From NCBI GenBank assembly GCA_002328075.1, contig DCVT01000031.1, forward strand, positions 496,001 through 560,000: a DNA stretch of 64,000 bases, in the 5' to 3' direction. Positions 37,139 through 45,146 of this stretch are shown in pieces (the first letter of the stretch is position 1; each line of letters opens with the position of its first letter). The stretch comes from Anaerolineales bacterium UBA2181 (lineage in GTDB: Bacteria; Chloroflexota; Anaerolineae; Promineifilales; UBA4811). Under the pieces are notes generated by a model that was not told the DNA's origin, did not search any database, and was given only the letters and a program-made list of their open reading frames with translations. A program made the position numbers and the translations under genes.

Positions 37139-38107
37139 TCAGGCGCTGCCTGCATAGCAGGCAGCGTTTTTTGCGTCCCCGTCAGGCCGCCGGACCACGA
37201 GCGTTACCCAGTCTCTGATCTGACGGCGCTCCTGCAAGGAGCAACGCCGAGCCAACAGGAATCCCTCTATGGCTGGGGCCTGGTCTTCGATGATCCCGGA
37301 AAGGACCAAGAGACCTCCCGGCCGCACGTGGTTGACCAAGCCGCTTTCCAGCATCTGCAGGATGACCGGCGCCAGGATGTTGACCAGCACCAGGTCCCAC
37401 TGATCGGCCGGGTCCAGGTCGGCCAGGCTGGCGTGCATCACCTGCACGCGGTCGCCGACCCCGTTGGCTCGGCTGTTGGCGCCGGCCGTGCGCACCGCCG
37501 TGGGGTCATTGTCCACCGCCCGTATCGGCCCGGCGCCCAGTTTGGCGGCCGCAATGGCCAGGATTCCCGAGCCGGTCCCGATGTCCAACACTGCTGTGCC
37601 GTGGTGCGCGTGCGCTTCCACCACCTCCAGGCACATGCGAGTGGTGGGGTGCAGACCGGTACCAAAGGCCATGCCCGGATCCATCAGCAGTTGAACGTCG
37701 CCGGGTTGGGATGCGGTTGGTTGCCAGGCAGGGCAGATCATCAGGCGCCGTCCCACTCGGAAAGCGGTATAGTGCTGCTTCCACGTGTTGGCCCAATCCT
37801 CCTCCCGAACGGTGCGAAACGCGGGCGGCGGAATGGGGTAGATCTGCCCGAGATGCCACAGCACCTCCTCGATGCGGCGGCGCGTGGCAGGTTGGTCGTC
37901 GGCGTGGGAGAGGTAAATGGCCACGGTAACCCGGTCGGGCAGCACCGGGCCGCTGGCCTCCGGCGTCAGGTCGTCCGCTACCTGCTCCAGGGCCACGCCC
38001 CCTGGCGCAAACGGGCGCAGCACCTCGGCAACCGCTTCGGCGGCTTCACCGTCCACCGTGACGCTGACTCGCGTCCAGTCCATGGCCGATCCGGATTGAG
38101 CCGCCAT
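37139..38107 (-). CDS. prmA: Ribosomal protein L11 methyltransferase
   Basis: S-adenosylmethionine-dependent methylation of L11. The 322-residue protein has an N-terminal substrate domain and the catalytic motif I VLDIGTGSGILAIAAAKLGAG, preceded by DPGMAFGTGLHPTTRMCLE, a PrmA signature, and followed by NILAPVILQML. It is the last gene of the heat-shock operon, 16 bases after dnaJ. The extreme 3' end contains the terminator of the opposing infA transcript. ATG at 38107 is used; GTG at 38110 is adjacent. Confidence 0.9.
   Translation of the reverse strand: MAAQSGSAMDWTRVSVTVDGEAAEAVAEVLRPFAPGGVALEQVADDLTPEASGPVLPDRVTVAIYLSHADDQPATRRRIEEVLWHLGQIYPIPPPAFRTVREEDWANTWKQHYTAFRVGRRLMICPAWQPTASQPGDVQLLMDPGMAFGTGLHPTTRMCLEVVEAHAHHGTAVLDIGTGSGILAIAAAKLGAGPIRAVDNDPTAVRTAGANSRANGVGDRVQVMHASLADLDPADQWDLVLVNILAPVILQMLESGLVNHVRPGGLLVLSGIIEDQAPAIEGFLLARRCSLQERRQIRDWVTLVVRRPDGDAKNAACYAGSA
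37144..37172 (+). terminator. Terminator of the rpsA-rpsU-infA unit
   Basis: Ten-base arms CGCTGCCTGC and GCAGGCAGCG around ATA, followed by TTTTTT on the plus strand, about 70 bases after infA. It lies inside the last codons of the opposing prmA gene. A GC hairpin with a bulge at about 37098-37122 is just upstream. Confidence 0.8.
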
Positions 38108-38123
38108 CACGCCCGCCGGGTGC

Positions 38124-39266
38124 TCAGAAACCCAGCGCTTCCTTTAGGTCGCGCAGATGGTCGAATAGCCCCTTTTCCTTGGTGCCGGGAATGCTCTCTC
38201 GGCCGAGGGTCCGGCCAAGCTCCTGAAACAGCTCTTTTTGTTCGGTGGTGAGCTTTTTGGGCACGTCCACCTGGATCACAGCGATGAGGTCGCCTCTGCC
38301 TTCCTGGCGGAGATGTGGCACACCCCGGCCGCGGAGCCGAATTACATGTCCCGGCTGCGTGCCGGACGATATCCGCAACGGCTCCTCCTTGCCCTCCAGC
38401 GTGGGGATGAGGATCTCGTCACCCAGCGCCGCCTGGGAAACATTGATGGCAATTTCCAGGACGACGTCGTCGCCGCGCCGCTGAAAGATGGCGTGGTCCT
38501 GCACGTGGACAAAGACATAGAGGTTGCCGGCCGGCCCTCCGCGTCGACCGACCTCGCCCTCGCCAGCCAGGCGGATGCGCGTTTCGTTGTCCACCCCGGC
38601 CGGTATCTTGACCTTGAGCTTGCTGGTGCCGCTGGTCCGCTTGCGGCCGCGGCACTCGGTGCAGGGCGTGGCGATGGTCTCGCCGGTGCCGCTGCAGGCC
38701 GGGCAGGTGGTGATGTTGACAAACGACCCCAGGAACGACTGTTGGACCTGCCTCACCTCACCGGATCCGCGGCACTGGTTGCACACGATGGGCGTGGTGC
38801 CCGGTTCGGCGCCGCTCCCCTTGCAGCGCGGGCATACCTCGCTGCGCGGGACCTGCACCTCCCGTTCGGTGCCAAAGACGGCTTCTTCAAAGGTGATGGA
38901 CAGGTCCAGGCGCAGGTCGTTCCCACGCATCGGGCCGCGGGTGCGCTGGGTGCCCATGCCGGACATGCCGCCAAAGAACTCTTCAAAGATGTCGCCCAGG
39001 CCGCCAAACCCCCCGAAACCGCCCGCACCGGCCGAGTTGCCCTGTACCCCGGCGTGGCCAAAGCGGTCATACGCCGCCCGTTTCTGGTCATCACCCAGGA
39101 CCTCATAAGCCTCGTTGATGTCCTTAAAGATGCTCTCGGCGTCCGGTTCCTTGTTGATATCTGGATGGTGCTGGCGCGCCAGCCGGCGGTAGGCCTGCTT
39201 GATCTCGGCCGCACTGGCCCCCCGGCCTACCCCCAGTACGTCATAGTAATCGCGTTGGGTCGCCAT
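38124..39266 (-). CDS. dnaJ: Chaperone DnaJ
   Basis: Hsp40 co-chaperone that stimulates DnaK ATPase. The 380-residue protein has the J domain with the HPD motif (ARQHHPDIN), a Gly/Phe-rich linker, and the zinc domain with CPRCKGSG, CNQCRGSG, CPACSGTG and CTECRGRK; the fourth repeat departs from CxxCxGxG at the last position. Two C-terminal substrate domains follow. ATG at 39266 is chosen; a GTG precedes it directly. It lies downstream of dnaK in the HrcA-regulated operon. Confidence 0.95.
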   Translation of the reverse strand: MATQRDYYDVLGVGRGASAAEIKQAYRRLARQHHPDINKEPDAESIFKDINEAYEVLGDDQKRAAYDRFGHAGVQGNSAGAGGFGGFGGLGDIFEEFFGGMSGMGTQRTRGPMRGNDLRLDLSITFEEAVFGTEREVQVPRSEVCPRCKGSGAEPGTTPIVCNQCRGSGEVRQVQQSFLGSFVNITTCPACSGTGETIATPCTECRGRKRTSGTSKLKVKIPAGVDNETRIRLAGEGEVGRRGGPAGNLYVFVHVQDHAIFQRRGDDVVLEIAINVSQAALGDEILIPTLEGKEEPLRISSGTQPGHVIRLRGRGVPHLRQEGRGDLIAVIQVDVPKKLTTEQKELFQELGRTLGRESIPGTKEKGLFDHLRDLKEALGF

Positions 39267-39322
39267 CACATGTGCACCCTGGCCCTGTCAGTCTGACTCG
39301 CCTGCCAAGCCACACCGGCCGG

Positions 39323-41221
39323 CTAGGCGGGATTCTCGGCCTCGCCCACCGATGGATCGGCCTCAGCATCGCCCGCGGCACCGGGCTCACTGCCGGCCTG
39401 GGGTTCGGCTTCCGGGCCAGTGTCGGGCAGGCTGGCCAGCGCGTTCTGGACCTGGGTCTGGAGGTCGCGGGCTGCTGCCATGATCGCGTCGGAGTCGTCG
39501 GCCGCCAGGGCCTGTCTGACCAGCTCGATGCCATCCCTGACCGGTTGCTTGACCACGTCCGCCAGCGCATCCGCGTGCTCGCGCAGCGCTCGCTCGGCCG
39601 AATAGAGCGCCGCGTCTGCCTGGTTGCGCGCGGCCACCGACTGCTTGCGCTGGGCATCGTCGGTCGCGTGGCGCTGTGCCTGAGCAACCATCTCCTGGAT
39701 CTCCTCCTCGCGCAGTCCGCTGGAAGGCTGAATGGTGATGTGCTGGCTGCGGTTGGTGGCCCGATCCTGGGCGCTGACCTTCAGAATCCCGTCGGCGTCG
39801 ATATCGAAGGTGACCTCGATCTGCGGAACCCCGCGCGGCGCCGGCGGAATGCCGTCCAGGATGAACCACCCGAGGCTCTTGTTGTCCTGCGCCATCGCCC
39901 GCTCGCCCTGCACCACCTGGATCTTGACCTCTTTTTGCCGGTCGCTGGCGGTGGAAAAGAGCTGGCTCCGCTTGATGGGCACGTGGGTATTGCGCTCGAT
40001 GATGGCGGTGGCAACGCCGCCCAGGGTTTCGATGCTCAGGGTCAGCGGGGTCACGTCGGTGAGCACGACATCGGTCACATCGCCGCTGAGGACGCCTGCC
40101 TGGATGGCGGCGCCGGCGGCGACCACCTCATCCGGATTGACCCCCTTGTGAGGCTCCCTGCCAAAGAAACGCCTGACCGCCTCTTGAACGGCCGGCATGC
40201 GGGTCATCCCGCCGACCAGCACGACCTGGTCGATATCCTCCGTCGCCAGTTTGGCGTCCTGCATGGCCAGCCGGCAGGGGCCGATAGTTCGCTCGATGAG
40301 GTCTTCGGTGAGCTGCTCCAACTTGGACCGCGTGAGGTTCAAGAGCAGGTGTTTGGGGCCGGAGGCATCGGCGGTGATAAAGGGGAGGTTGATCTCGGTC
40401 TGAACCACGCTGGAAAGCTCGATCTTGGCCTTTTCGGCCGCCTCGCGCAGCCGCTGCAGCGCCTGCCGGTCCTGGGTCAGGTCGATCCCCTGCTCGCGCT
40501 TGAACTCGCCGACGGTCCAGTCCACAATGCGCTGGTCGAAATCGTCGCCGCCCAGAAAGGTGTCGCCGTTGGTCGATTCGACCTCGAACAGCCCTCCGCC
40601 AACCGTCAGGATCGAGATGTCAAACGTGCCGCCTCCCAGATCATAGACCGCGATGGTCTGATCCTCCTGCTGCTCGAGGCCGTATGCCAGCGCGGAGGCG
40701 GTCGGTTCGTTGATGATCCGGTTCACCTCCAGGCCGGCGATGCGGCCGGCGTCCTTGGTTGCTTGCCTCTGGTTGTCGTCGAAATAGGCCGGCACGGTGA
40801 TCACGGCCTGGGTCACCGGTTCTCCCAGATAGGCCTCGGCGTCCAGCTTTATTTTTTGCAGGACCATGGCCGAGATCTCGGGCGGGGAGTACTCCCGGCC
40901 GCCCAGCATCACCCGCACGTCACCGTTGGGCGCCGCGTGCACCTGATACGGCACCCACTGCAGCGCCCGGGTGACGGCCGGATCGTCATACTTGCGGCCC
41001 ATAAACCGCTTGATGGAAAAGATGGTATCCCGCGCATTCACCACCGCCTGGCGTTTGGCGATCATGCCGACCATCCGCTCGCCCGTCTTGGGGTTGGTCG
41101 CCACCACTGAGGGGAAAAGGCGGCCGCCTTCAGAGCTGGGGACGATGGTCGGCTCTCCGCCCTCCATCACCGCGCAGACCGAATTGGTGGTGCCCAGGTC
41201 TATCCCAATGATCTTGCTCAC
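39323..41221 (-). CDS. dnaK: Chaperone DnaK (Hsp70)
   Basis: ATP-dependent chaperone. The 632-residue protein starts with IIGIDLGTTNS, and contains VITVPAYFDDNQRQATKDAG, AVYDLGGGTFDISIL and VLVGGMTRMPAVQE, the Hsp70 signatures. The substrate-binding domain begins at VVLTDVTPLTLSIETLGG, and the lid is followed by an acidic/Gly-rich tail (about residues 605-632). It is encoded between grpE and dnaJ with short gaps (9 and 56 bases). Confidence 0.98.
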   Translation of the reverse strand: MSKIIGIDLGTTNSVCAVMEGGEPTIVPSSEGGRLFPSVVATNPKTGERMVGMIAKRQAVVNARDTIFSIKRFMGRKYDDPAVTRALQWVPYQVHAAPNGDVRVMLGGREYSPPEISAMVLQKIKLDAEAYLGEPVTQAVITVPAYFDDNQRQATKDAGRIAGLEVNRIINEPTASALAYGLEQQEDQTIAVYDLGGGTFDISILTVGGGLFEVESTNGDTFLGGDDFDQRIVDWTVGEFKREQGIDLTQDRQALQRLREAAEKAKIELSSVVQTEINLPFITADASGPKHLLLNLTRSKLEQLTEDLIERTIGPCRLAMQDAKLATEDIDQVVLVGGMTRMPAVQEAVRRFFGREPHKGVNPDEVVAAGAAIQAGVLSGDVTDVVLTDVTPLTLSIETLGGVATAIIERNTHVPIKRSQLFSTASDRQKEVKIQVVQGERAMAQDNKSLGWFILDGIPPAPRGVPQIEVTFDIDADGILKVSAQDRATNRSQHITIQPSSGLREEEIQEMVAQAQRHATDDAQRKQSVAARNQADAALYSAERALREHADALADVVKQPVRDGIELVRQALAADDSDAIMAAARDLQTQVQNALASLPDTGPEAEPQAGSEPGAAGDAEADPSVGEAENPA

Positions 41222-41230
41222 GTACCCTCC

Positions 41231-41824
41231 TCAGCGCGCCACCCGCACCATGGCCGCTCGCAGGACGCGGTCTCCCAGGCGGTAACCCTGGCGCAACTGG
41301 GCGATAATCTTGCCAGATTCCACCTCGGCGTGCTCCTCCAGGGTCACTGCTTCGTGCACTGCCGGATCAAAATGCTGCCCCTCGGTCTGGATGGGGGTCA
41401 CTCCAACGCTCTCCAGGGTGGACGCAAACTTGTGGGCAATGAGCGCGATACCGCTGCGCCACTCTTCCCACGCCCCGTCCCCGGCCGGCTCTCCCTTTGC
41501 CGTCGGCGTGTTGTTCAGCGCCAACAGCAGGTCGTCCAGTAGGGGAAGAAGCCTTTCCAGCAGGCCAGCGTTGGCCTCCATCGCCATCTCTGCCCGTTGG
41601 GCCTCCACCCTCCGGCGATAGTTCGCCAGTTCGGCGCGGGCGCGCTGCCAGCCGTCCAGGTACTCGGCCGCCTGAGCCTGTGCCACCGCCAGGGCCTCCT
41701 CCGGTGACGGGGTAGCGGCCTCTGGCTGCGCCGCCTGTTCTTCAACGGCGGCGGCGGGTGCGAGCTGTTCTGGCTCCTGTGCCGCTACCGGCTCGGTTGG
41801 GGTCGATTGGCTCTGTTTTTTCAC
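41231..41824 (-). CDS. grpE: Nucleotide exchange factor GrpE
   Basis: Releases ADP from DnaK. The 197-residue protein has an N-terminal low-complexity Ala/Glu/Pro stretch, a long coiled coil (about 45-100, YLDGWQRARAELANYRRRVE) and the C-terminal beta domain with GVTPIQTEGQHFDPAVHEAV and QLRQGYRLGDRVLRAAMVRV, all typical. It lies between hrcA (23 bases) and dnaK. Confidence 0.95.
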   Translation of the reverse strand: MKKQSQSTPTEPVAAQEPEQLAPAAAVEEQAAQPEAATPSPEEALAVAQAQAAEYLDGWQRARAELANYRRRVEAQRAEMAMEANAGLLERLLPLLDDLLLALNNTPTAKGEPAGDGAWEEWRSGIALIAHKFASTLESVGVTPIQTEGQHFDPAVHEAVTLEEHAEVESGKIIAQLRQGYRLGDRVLRAAMVRVAR

Positions 41825-41847
41825 GCTAAACCATCCTCAAACACCAC

Positions 41848-42915
41848 TTACATCTCGGGTGACTCGTAACCAAACATGTCATAGACCAACCCGGACATCA
41901 GGCCGGCGACGTAACGCACGGCCGATATGACCCGGCTGTACGGCATTCGGGTCGGCCCGAGCACCCCCAAAGCGCCCACGGCATAGTCCGCCAGGCCATA
42001 ACGGGCCAGGACCATGCTCCAATCACGCAGTTCTTGCCACTGGCCTTCGCCGCCGATCAACACCTGCACGCTGCCGCCGCCGGTGTTGGGTATGGGCTCT
42101 GCCATCCGCAGGGCGGTGGACAGGATCTCTTCCAGCACGGTGCGCTCCTCCAGTAGCCGGATGCCATGGCAGACCGTGTCGCTGGAGACGAAATCCGGCG
42201 ACGCGAGGAGGTGGCTGAGCCCATCCCGATAGACGCGGCCGGAGAGCCGGCTGTCGGTCCGGGTCATCATCTCCACCATGAGCGTCATGACCTCCAGCTC
42301 CAGCACGGTCACTCCGCCTCGGGCAGCCTGCAACTCGCGAGCGCTCAACCCCTGGCAGATCAAGTTCAGCCGGTCGGCGGTCTGCGAAAGCTCCACCTGG
42401 GAGAGCGGCGCAGCCAGGGTGATCATCTGCTGCATCACCTGCCCGCTGCCCAACACCAGGACCAGCAGAACCAACCGTCCCTGGGTGGAGATCAGTTCGA
42501 CGTGTTTGAACCGGCTCTGGCTCATGTGGGGCACGGTGACCAGGGCGGCGCTCCGCGAGACATTGGCCAGGACCGCGGCCGCCAGCTGCATCCACTGGTC
42601 AATATCCAGCCGCGCCTGGTGAAACTGGTGCCGGATCATGCGCTGCTCTTCGGCCGGAAGTTGGGTCTCCCCCACCAGTTCATGGACAAAGTAGCGGTAC
42701 CCCTCTTCGGTGGGGATCCGGCCGGCCGACGTGTGGGGGTGCTGCAGGAAGCCCAGCTCCTCCAGGCAAGCCATCTCCGCCCGCACGGTAGCCGGGCTCA
42801 TTTTGAGATTATGCCTCTGGACCAGGGACCGGGAACCGACAGGCTCCCGGTGGTTCACGTACGCGCAAACCACCAGGCCCAGAATCTCCTGTTGTCGTGT
42901 GGTCAGTTCCACCAT
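41848..42915 (-). CDS. hrcA: Heat-inducible transcription repressor HrcA
   Basis: Represses its own heat-shock operon by binding CIRCE. The 355-residue protein has an N-terminal winged helix (LTTRQQEILGLVVCAYVNH, SPATVRAEMACLEELGFLQH, SAGRIPTEEGYRYFV) and the C-terminal GAF-like domain ending GLADYAVGALGVLGPTRMPYSRVISAVRYV. The ATG at 42915 is preferred because the in-frame GTG at 42939 lies inside the CIRCE operator. First gene of the hrcA-grpE-dnaK-dnaJ-prmA operon. Confidence 0.95.
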   Translation of the reverse strand: MVELTTRQQEILGLVVCAYVNHREPVGSRSLVQRHNLKMSPATVRAEMACLEELGFLQHPHTSAGRIPTEEGYRYFVHELVGETQLPAEEQRMIRHQFHQARLDIDQWMQLAAAVLANVSRSAALVTVPHMSQSRFKHVELISTQGRLVLLVLVLGSGQVMQQMITLAAPLSQVELSQTADRLNLICQGLSARELQAARGGVTVLELEVMTLMVEMMTRTDSRLSGRVYRDGLSHLLASPDFVSSDTVCHGIRLLEERTVLEEILSTALRMAEPIPNTGGGSVQVLIGGEGQWQELRDWSMVLARYGLADYAVGALGVLGPTRMPYSRVISAVRYVAGLMSGLVYDMFGYESPEM

Positions 42916-42932
42916 GTTCGGGCGCTCACTGA

Positions 42933-42959
42933 TTGGCACTCGGATACCTAGAGTGCTAA
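42933..42959 (-). promoter_or_regulatory. CIRCE operator
   Basis: TTGGCACTC, nine bases, GAGTGCTAA: one mismatch from the consensus TTAGCACTC-N9-GAGTGCTAA. It lies between the predicted transcription start and the hrcA ATG, 17 bases before the ATG, so HrcA should autoregulate. Confidence 0.95.
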
Positions 42960-42974
42960 CGGCATCCTGCGTAC

Positions 42975-43003
42975 ACTATACCATGCCGGGGAGGGGCTGT
43001 CAA
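42975..43003 (-). promoter_or_regulatory. Promoter of the hrcA operon
   Basis: On the minus strand TTGACA (42998-43003), 17 bases, TATAGT (42975-42980). Transcription would start near 42968, just upstream of CIRCE, a normal arrangement for HrcA repression. Confidence 0.85.
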
Positions 43004-43013
43004 CTCTGACCGG

Positions 43014-43030
43014 TGGGGGGGAGGGGGGGG
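43014..43030 (+). repeat. G-run between carD and hrcA
   Basis: A run of seven G, one A and eight G directly after the carD stop codon (a C-run in the carD mRNA). It may fold as a G-quadruplex in DNA or be a length-variable tract. Confidence 0.8.
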
Positions 43031-43031
43031 C

Positions 43032-43562
43032 TTATTCTTCTTCCAGCAGATCTTCCAGGGCTGCGGCTGCCAGAGCCGCCTGTTCCGCGATGGCCGCCAG
43101 CAGTTGGCTCAGGTTTTCACGGGCGGTGGCCAGGCTGATGTCCTCGACCAGCGACAGTTCGCTGGCCAATTGGGTCTGTAGATTTTCGTAAAGCTGCATA
43201 TCGCGACCAGTGAGGTTGTGACTGCCGGCGAACCAGGCGAGGTTGCGGGCCCCGATGGCCAACTGCTCCGCATCGCTGGTAGAGATCAGCTTTTCGATGT
43301 TCAACTGGCGCTCTTTATAGTCGTCCGACAACGTCTCAAAGGGCGCCTGCAGCACCACCTCGATGTACCCCTTTTCAACCACCGGCCGCAAACCGAGCGC
43401 ATCCGCCTGCTCCACCGGAACCATAAACGTTCCCTCGTCGGCCACCATGTTCAGGATATAGTACCGCGTGCTGGTTCCGGCAAAAACCCGGTCTTCCAGC
43501 GAGGTGACGGTACCGGCACCGTATGTGGGGTAGACGACGTGATCGCCCGGTCGAAATGTCAT
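43032..43562 (-). CDS. CarD/CdnL-type transcription regulator
   Basis: A 176-residue protein with the N-terminal RNA-polymerase-interaction domain of CarD/CdnL/TRCF (FRPGDHVVYPTYGAGTVTSLED, YYILNMV, FMVPVEQADALGLRPVV) and a helical C-terminal domain that binds upstream of the -10 element. Such proteins stabilise open promoter complexes. It has its own strong promoter and stands upstream of hrcA in the same direction, separated by the G-run and the hrcA promoter. The C-terminal end is acidic and Ala-rich. Confidence 0.88.
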   Translation of the reverse strand: MTFRPGDHVVYPTYGAGTVTSLEDRVFAGTSTRYYILNMVADEGTFMVPVEQADALGLRPVVEKGYIEVVLQAPFETLSDDYKERQLNIEKLISTSDAEQLAIGARNLAWFAGSHNLTGRDMQLYENLQTQLASELSLVEDISLATARENLSQLLAAIAEQAALAAAALEDLLEEE

Positions 43563-43598
43563 CTGAATACCTTTGAGACTGGTGATGATATCACCTGC

Positions 43599-43627
43599 AT
43601 TATATGCCGGATGACGCTTTACGTCAA
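43599..43627 (-). promoter_or_regulatory. Promoter of carD
   Basis: On the minus strand TTGACG (43622-43627), 17 bases, TATAAT (43599-43604). The start would be near 43592, about 30 bases before the ATG. Confidence 0.85.
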
Positions 43628-43647
43628 TTGGCCGCCGGTGTTATAAT
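43618..43647 (+). promoter_or_regulatory. Candidate divergent promoter of the DedA gene
   Basis: TATAAT at 43642-43647 with a weak TTTACG at 43618-43623 (18-base spacer). The -35 region overlaps that of the divergent carD promoter, so the two may interfere. Confidence 0.5.
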
Positions 43648-43695
43648 GTTTTCCTTTGCCAGCGACGGCCATCGGCCGCAGAAGGGAGCAGATTT

Positions 43696-44367
43696 GTGGG
43701 CATAGAGGACCAGTTCTTTCACTGGCTGACCGAGACACTGACCGCGTTGTTCAACGCCATGGGATGGCTGGGGGTGGTGGTCATCATGGCGCTAGAGAGC
43801 GCCAATATCCCGATCCCCAGCGAAGTGACCATGCCGCTTTCGGGTTGGCTGCTGGTCCAGGCCAGGGGCGGCAGTCTCTTGTCGGCCGTGCTCATCGGCG
43901 GCTTTTTCGGGGGGCTGGGCTGCCTGATCGGCTCGTTGGCTTCCTATGCCCTGGGGTTGTGGGGCGGGCGGCCGTTCCTGGAGAGGTATGGCCGCTACAT
44001 CCTGGTCACGCCGCAGGACCTGGAAAAGGCCGACCAATGGTTCGGCCGCTACGGCGACTGGGCGTCGTTCATCTCCCGGCTCCTGCCCATCGTGAGGACG
44101 TTCATCTCATTTCCGGCCGGCGTCGTCCGGGTCAACCTGGCGCGTTTCAGCGTGCTCACCTTTGTGGGGTCGTTCCTGTGGTGTGGCGCGCTGGCGGGGG
44201 CCGGCCATGCGGTGGGCGAACGGGTCGAAGAGATCCACGGGTTCCTCCGGCCGGTCGAGATCCCGCTGGCCATCGTTCTGGTGATCGGCTTTGTCTGGTA
44301 CGTCTGGCACCACGTCAAGTCGGCCCGCCGGCGGATGGACGAATACGAGCAAAACAAGGCGACCTGA
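43696..44367 (+). CDS. DedA family membrane protein
   Basis: A 223-residue integral membrane protein of the DedA/SNARE-associated family, linked to undecaprenyl-phosphate or phospholipid flipping. Visible: ALESANIPIPSEVTMPLSGWLL, GCLIGSLASYALGLWGG, and the family motif FGRYGDWASFISRLLPIVRTFISFPAGV with the conserved arginine. The GTG start is preceded by GGGAG. It has about five hydrophobic segments and an Arg/Lys-rich C-terminus. It stands alone, divergent from carD. Confidence 0.92.
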   Translation: MGIEDQFFHWLTETLTALFNAMGWLGVVVIMALESANIPIPSEVTMPLSGWLLVQARGGSLLSAVLIGGFFGGLGCLIGSLASYALGLWGGRPFLERYGRYILVTPQDLEKADQWFGRYGDWASFISRLLPIVRTFISFPAGVVRVNLARFSVLTFVGSFLWCGALAGAGHAVGERVEEIHGFLRPVEIPLAIVLVIGFVWYVWHHVKSARRRMDEYEQNKAT

Positions 44368-44387
44368 TCCCGCGGGGCCAGGTCGCC
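44358..44387 (+). terminator. Hairpin at the end of the DedA gene
   Basis: Perfect nine-base arms GGCGACCTG and CAGGTCGCC around a 12-base loop, overlapping the stop codon. No T-run follows, so terminator function is unproven. It lies between converging genes. Confidence 0.4.
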
Positions 44388-44405
44388 AGCTAGAACTCTA
44401 GGGGC

Positions 44406-45146
44406 TCAGGGAAAAACCGAGACCGTTCCGGTCCCCACCAACGTCACCCGGTCCTCCCGGATCGAGCTCACCCGCAGGGTGAGGTCCACGTGGACGTTGG
44501 TTCGCAGCTGGCCCTTCCAGGTGAGCGAATCGGCCAGCTGCCGATAGGGGTACCCCTCCACGCCGCCGAACTCGGCTCCCGAGTCGGTCTTGCCCAGATA
44601 AGAGTAGGTCGTGCCGGGCACCGGCTGGCCTTTTGCCACCTCCAGGGTGGTCACGGCCATGGGAAAGACCAGCGGGTCGCCATCCCGCAGGTCGGCCACT
44701 GCTGGATGGGGGTCCGGCACCACGATCTCTACGTTGCCCCAGGCCTGAAAGACATCCAGCACGACGCCGATCACCCGCAGACGGTAGTCCAACTCGACCC
44801 CAACCGCCGGGCTGCCCCGCCAGTTGAACGAGTCCCCCACCTTTTTGTAGGCGTCCTGGCCCTCGATGCGCACGTGGATGCCGCGGTCGTCCGGGCCGAC
44901 GTACATGAGGGGTGCGCCGGGAACCGATTCGCCGGCGTGCAGGACCGCGCGGTAGGGAGCGCTAAAGGTCACCGGCCGGGGAGTCGGCGTGGGGGTGACG
45001 GCCGGCCCGGTCGGCAGGCCAATGCCGCCGCTGCAGGCGGCCAGCAGGCCGGCCGCCAGCAGCAGCGTCGCCACCCAACCCGGCCCGCGGCCGAACAGTT
45101 GCGGCCGCCGGCCGCCCAGATTGGTCCTCACGCCTGACCCGATCAT
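44406..45146 (-). CDS. Lipoprotein of unknown function
   Basis: A 246-residue predicted lipoprotein. The signal helix (about residues 24-38) ends in LLAAC, a standard lipobox, followed by a Thr/Pro linker. The rest is beta-rich and appears to contain two related halves: VLHAGESVPGAPLMYVGPDDRGIHV... and LEVAKGQPVPGTTYSYLGKTDSGAEF..., each continuing with a duplicated D(S)xxW(R/K)G motif. I do not recognise the family. The ATG overlaps the stop of the upstream thioredoxin-fold/cyclophilin lipoprotein (ATGA), so both are envelope proteins of one operon. Confidence 0.75.
   Translation of the reverse strand: MIGSGVRTNLGGRRPQLFGRGPGWVATLLLAAGLLAACSGGIGLPTGPAVTPTPTPRPVTFSAPYRAVLHAGESVPGAPLMYVGPDDRGIHVRIEGQDAYKKVGDSFNWRGSPAVGVELDYRLRVIGVVLDVFQAWGNVEIVVPDPHPAVADLRDGDPLVFPMAVTTLEVAKGQPVPGTTYSYLGKTDSGAEFGGVEGYPYRQLADSLTWKGQLRTNVHVDLTLRVSSIREDRVTLVGTGTVSVFP

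Noticed and set aside
39272..41110. A 612-codon plus-strand frame opposite dnaK
   Set aside because: Shadow of dnaK; composition is His/Gly/Asp-rich without domain content.
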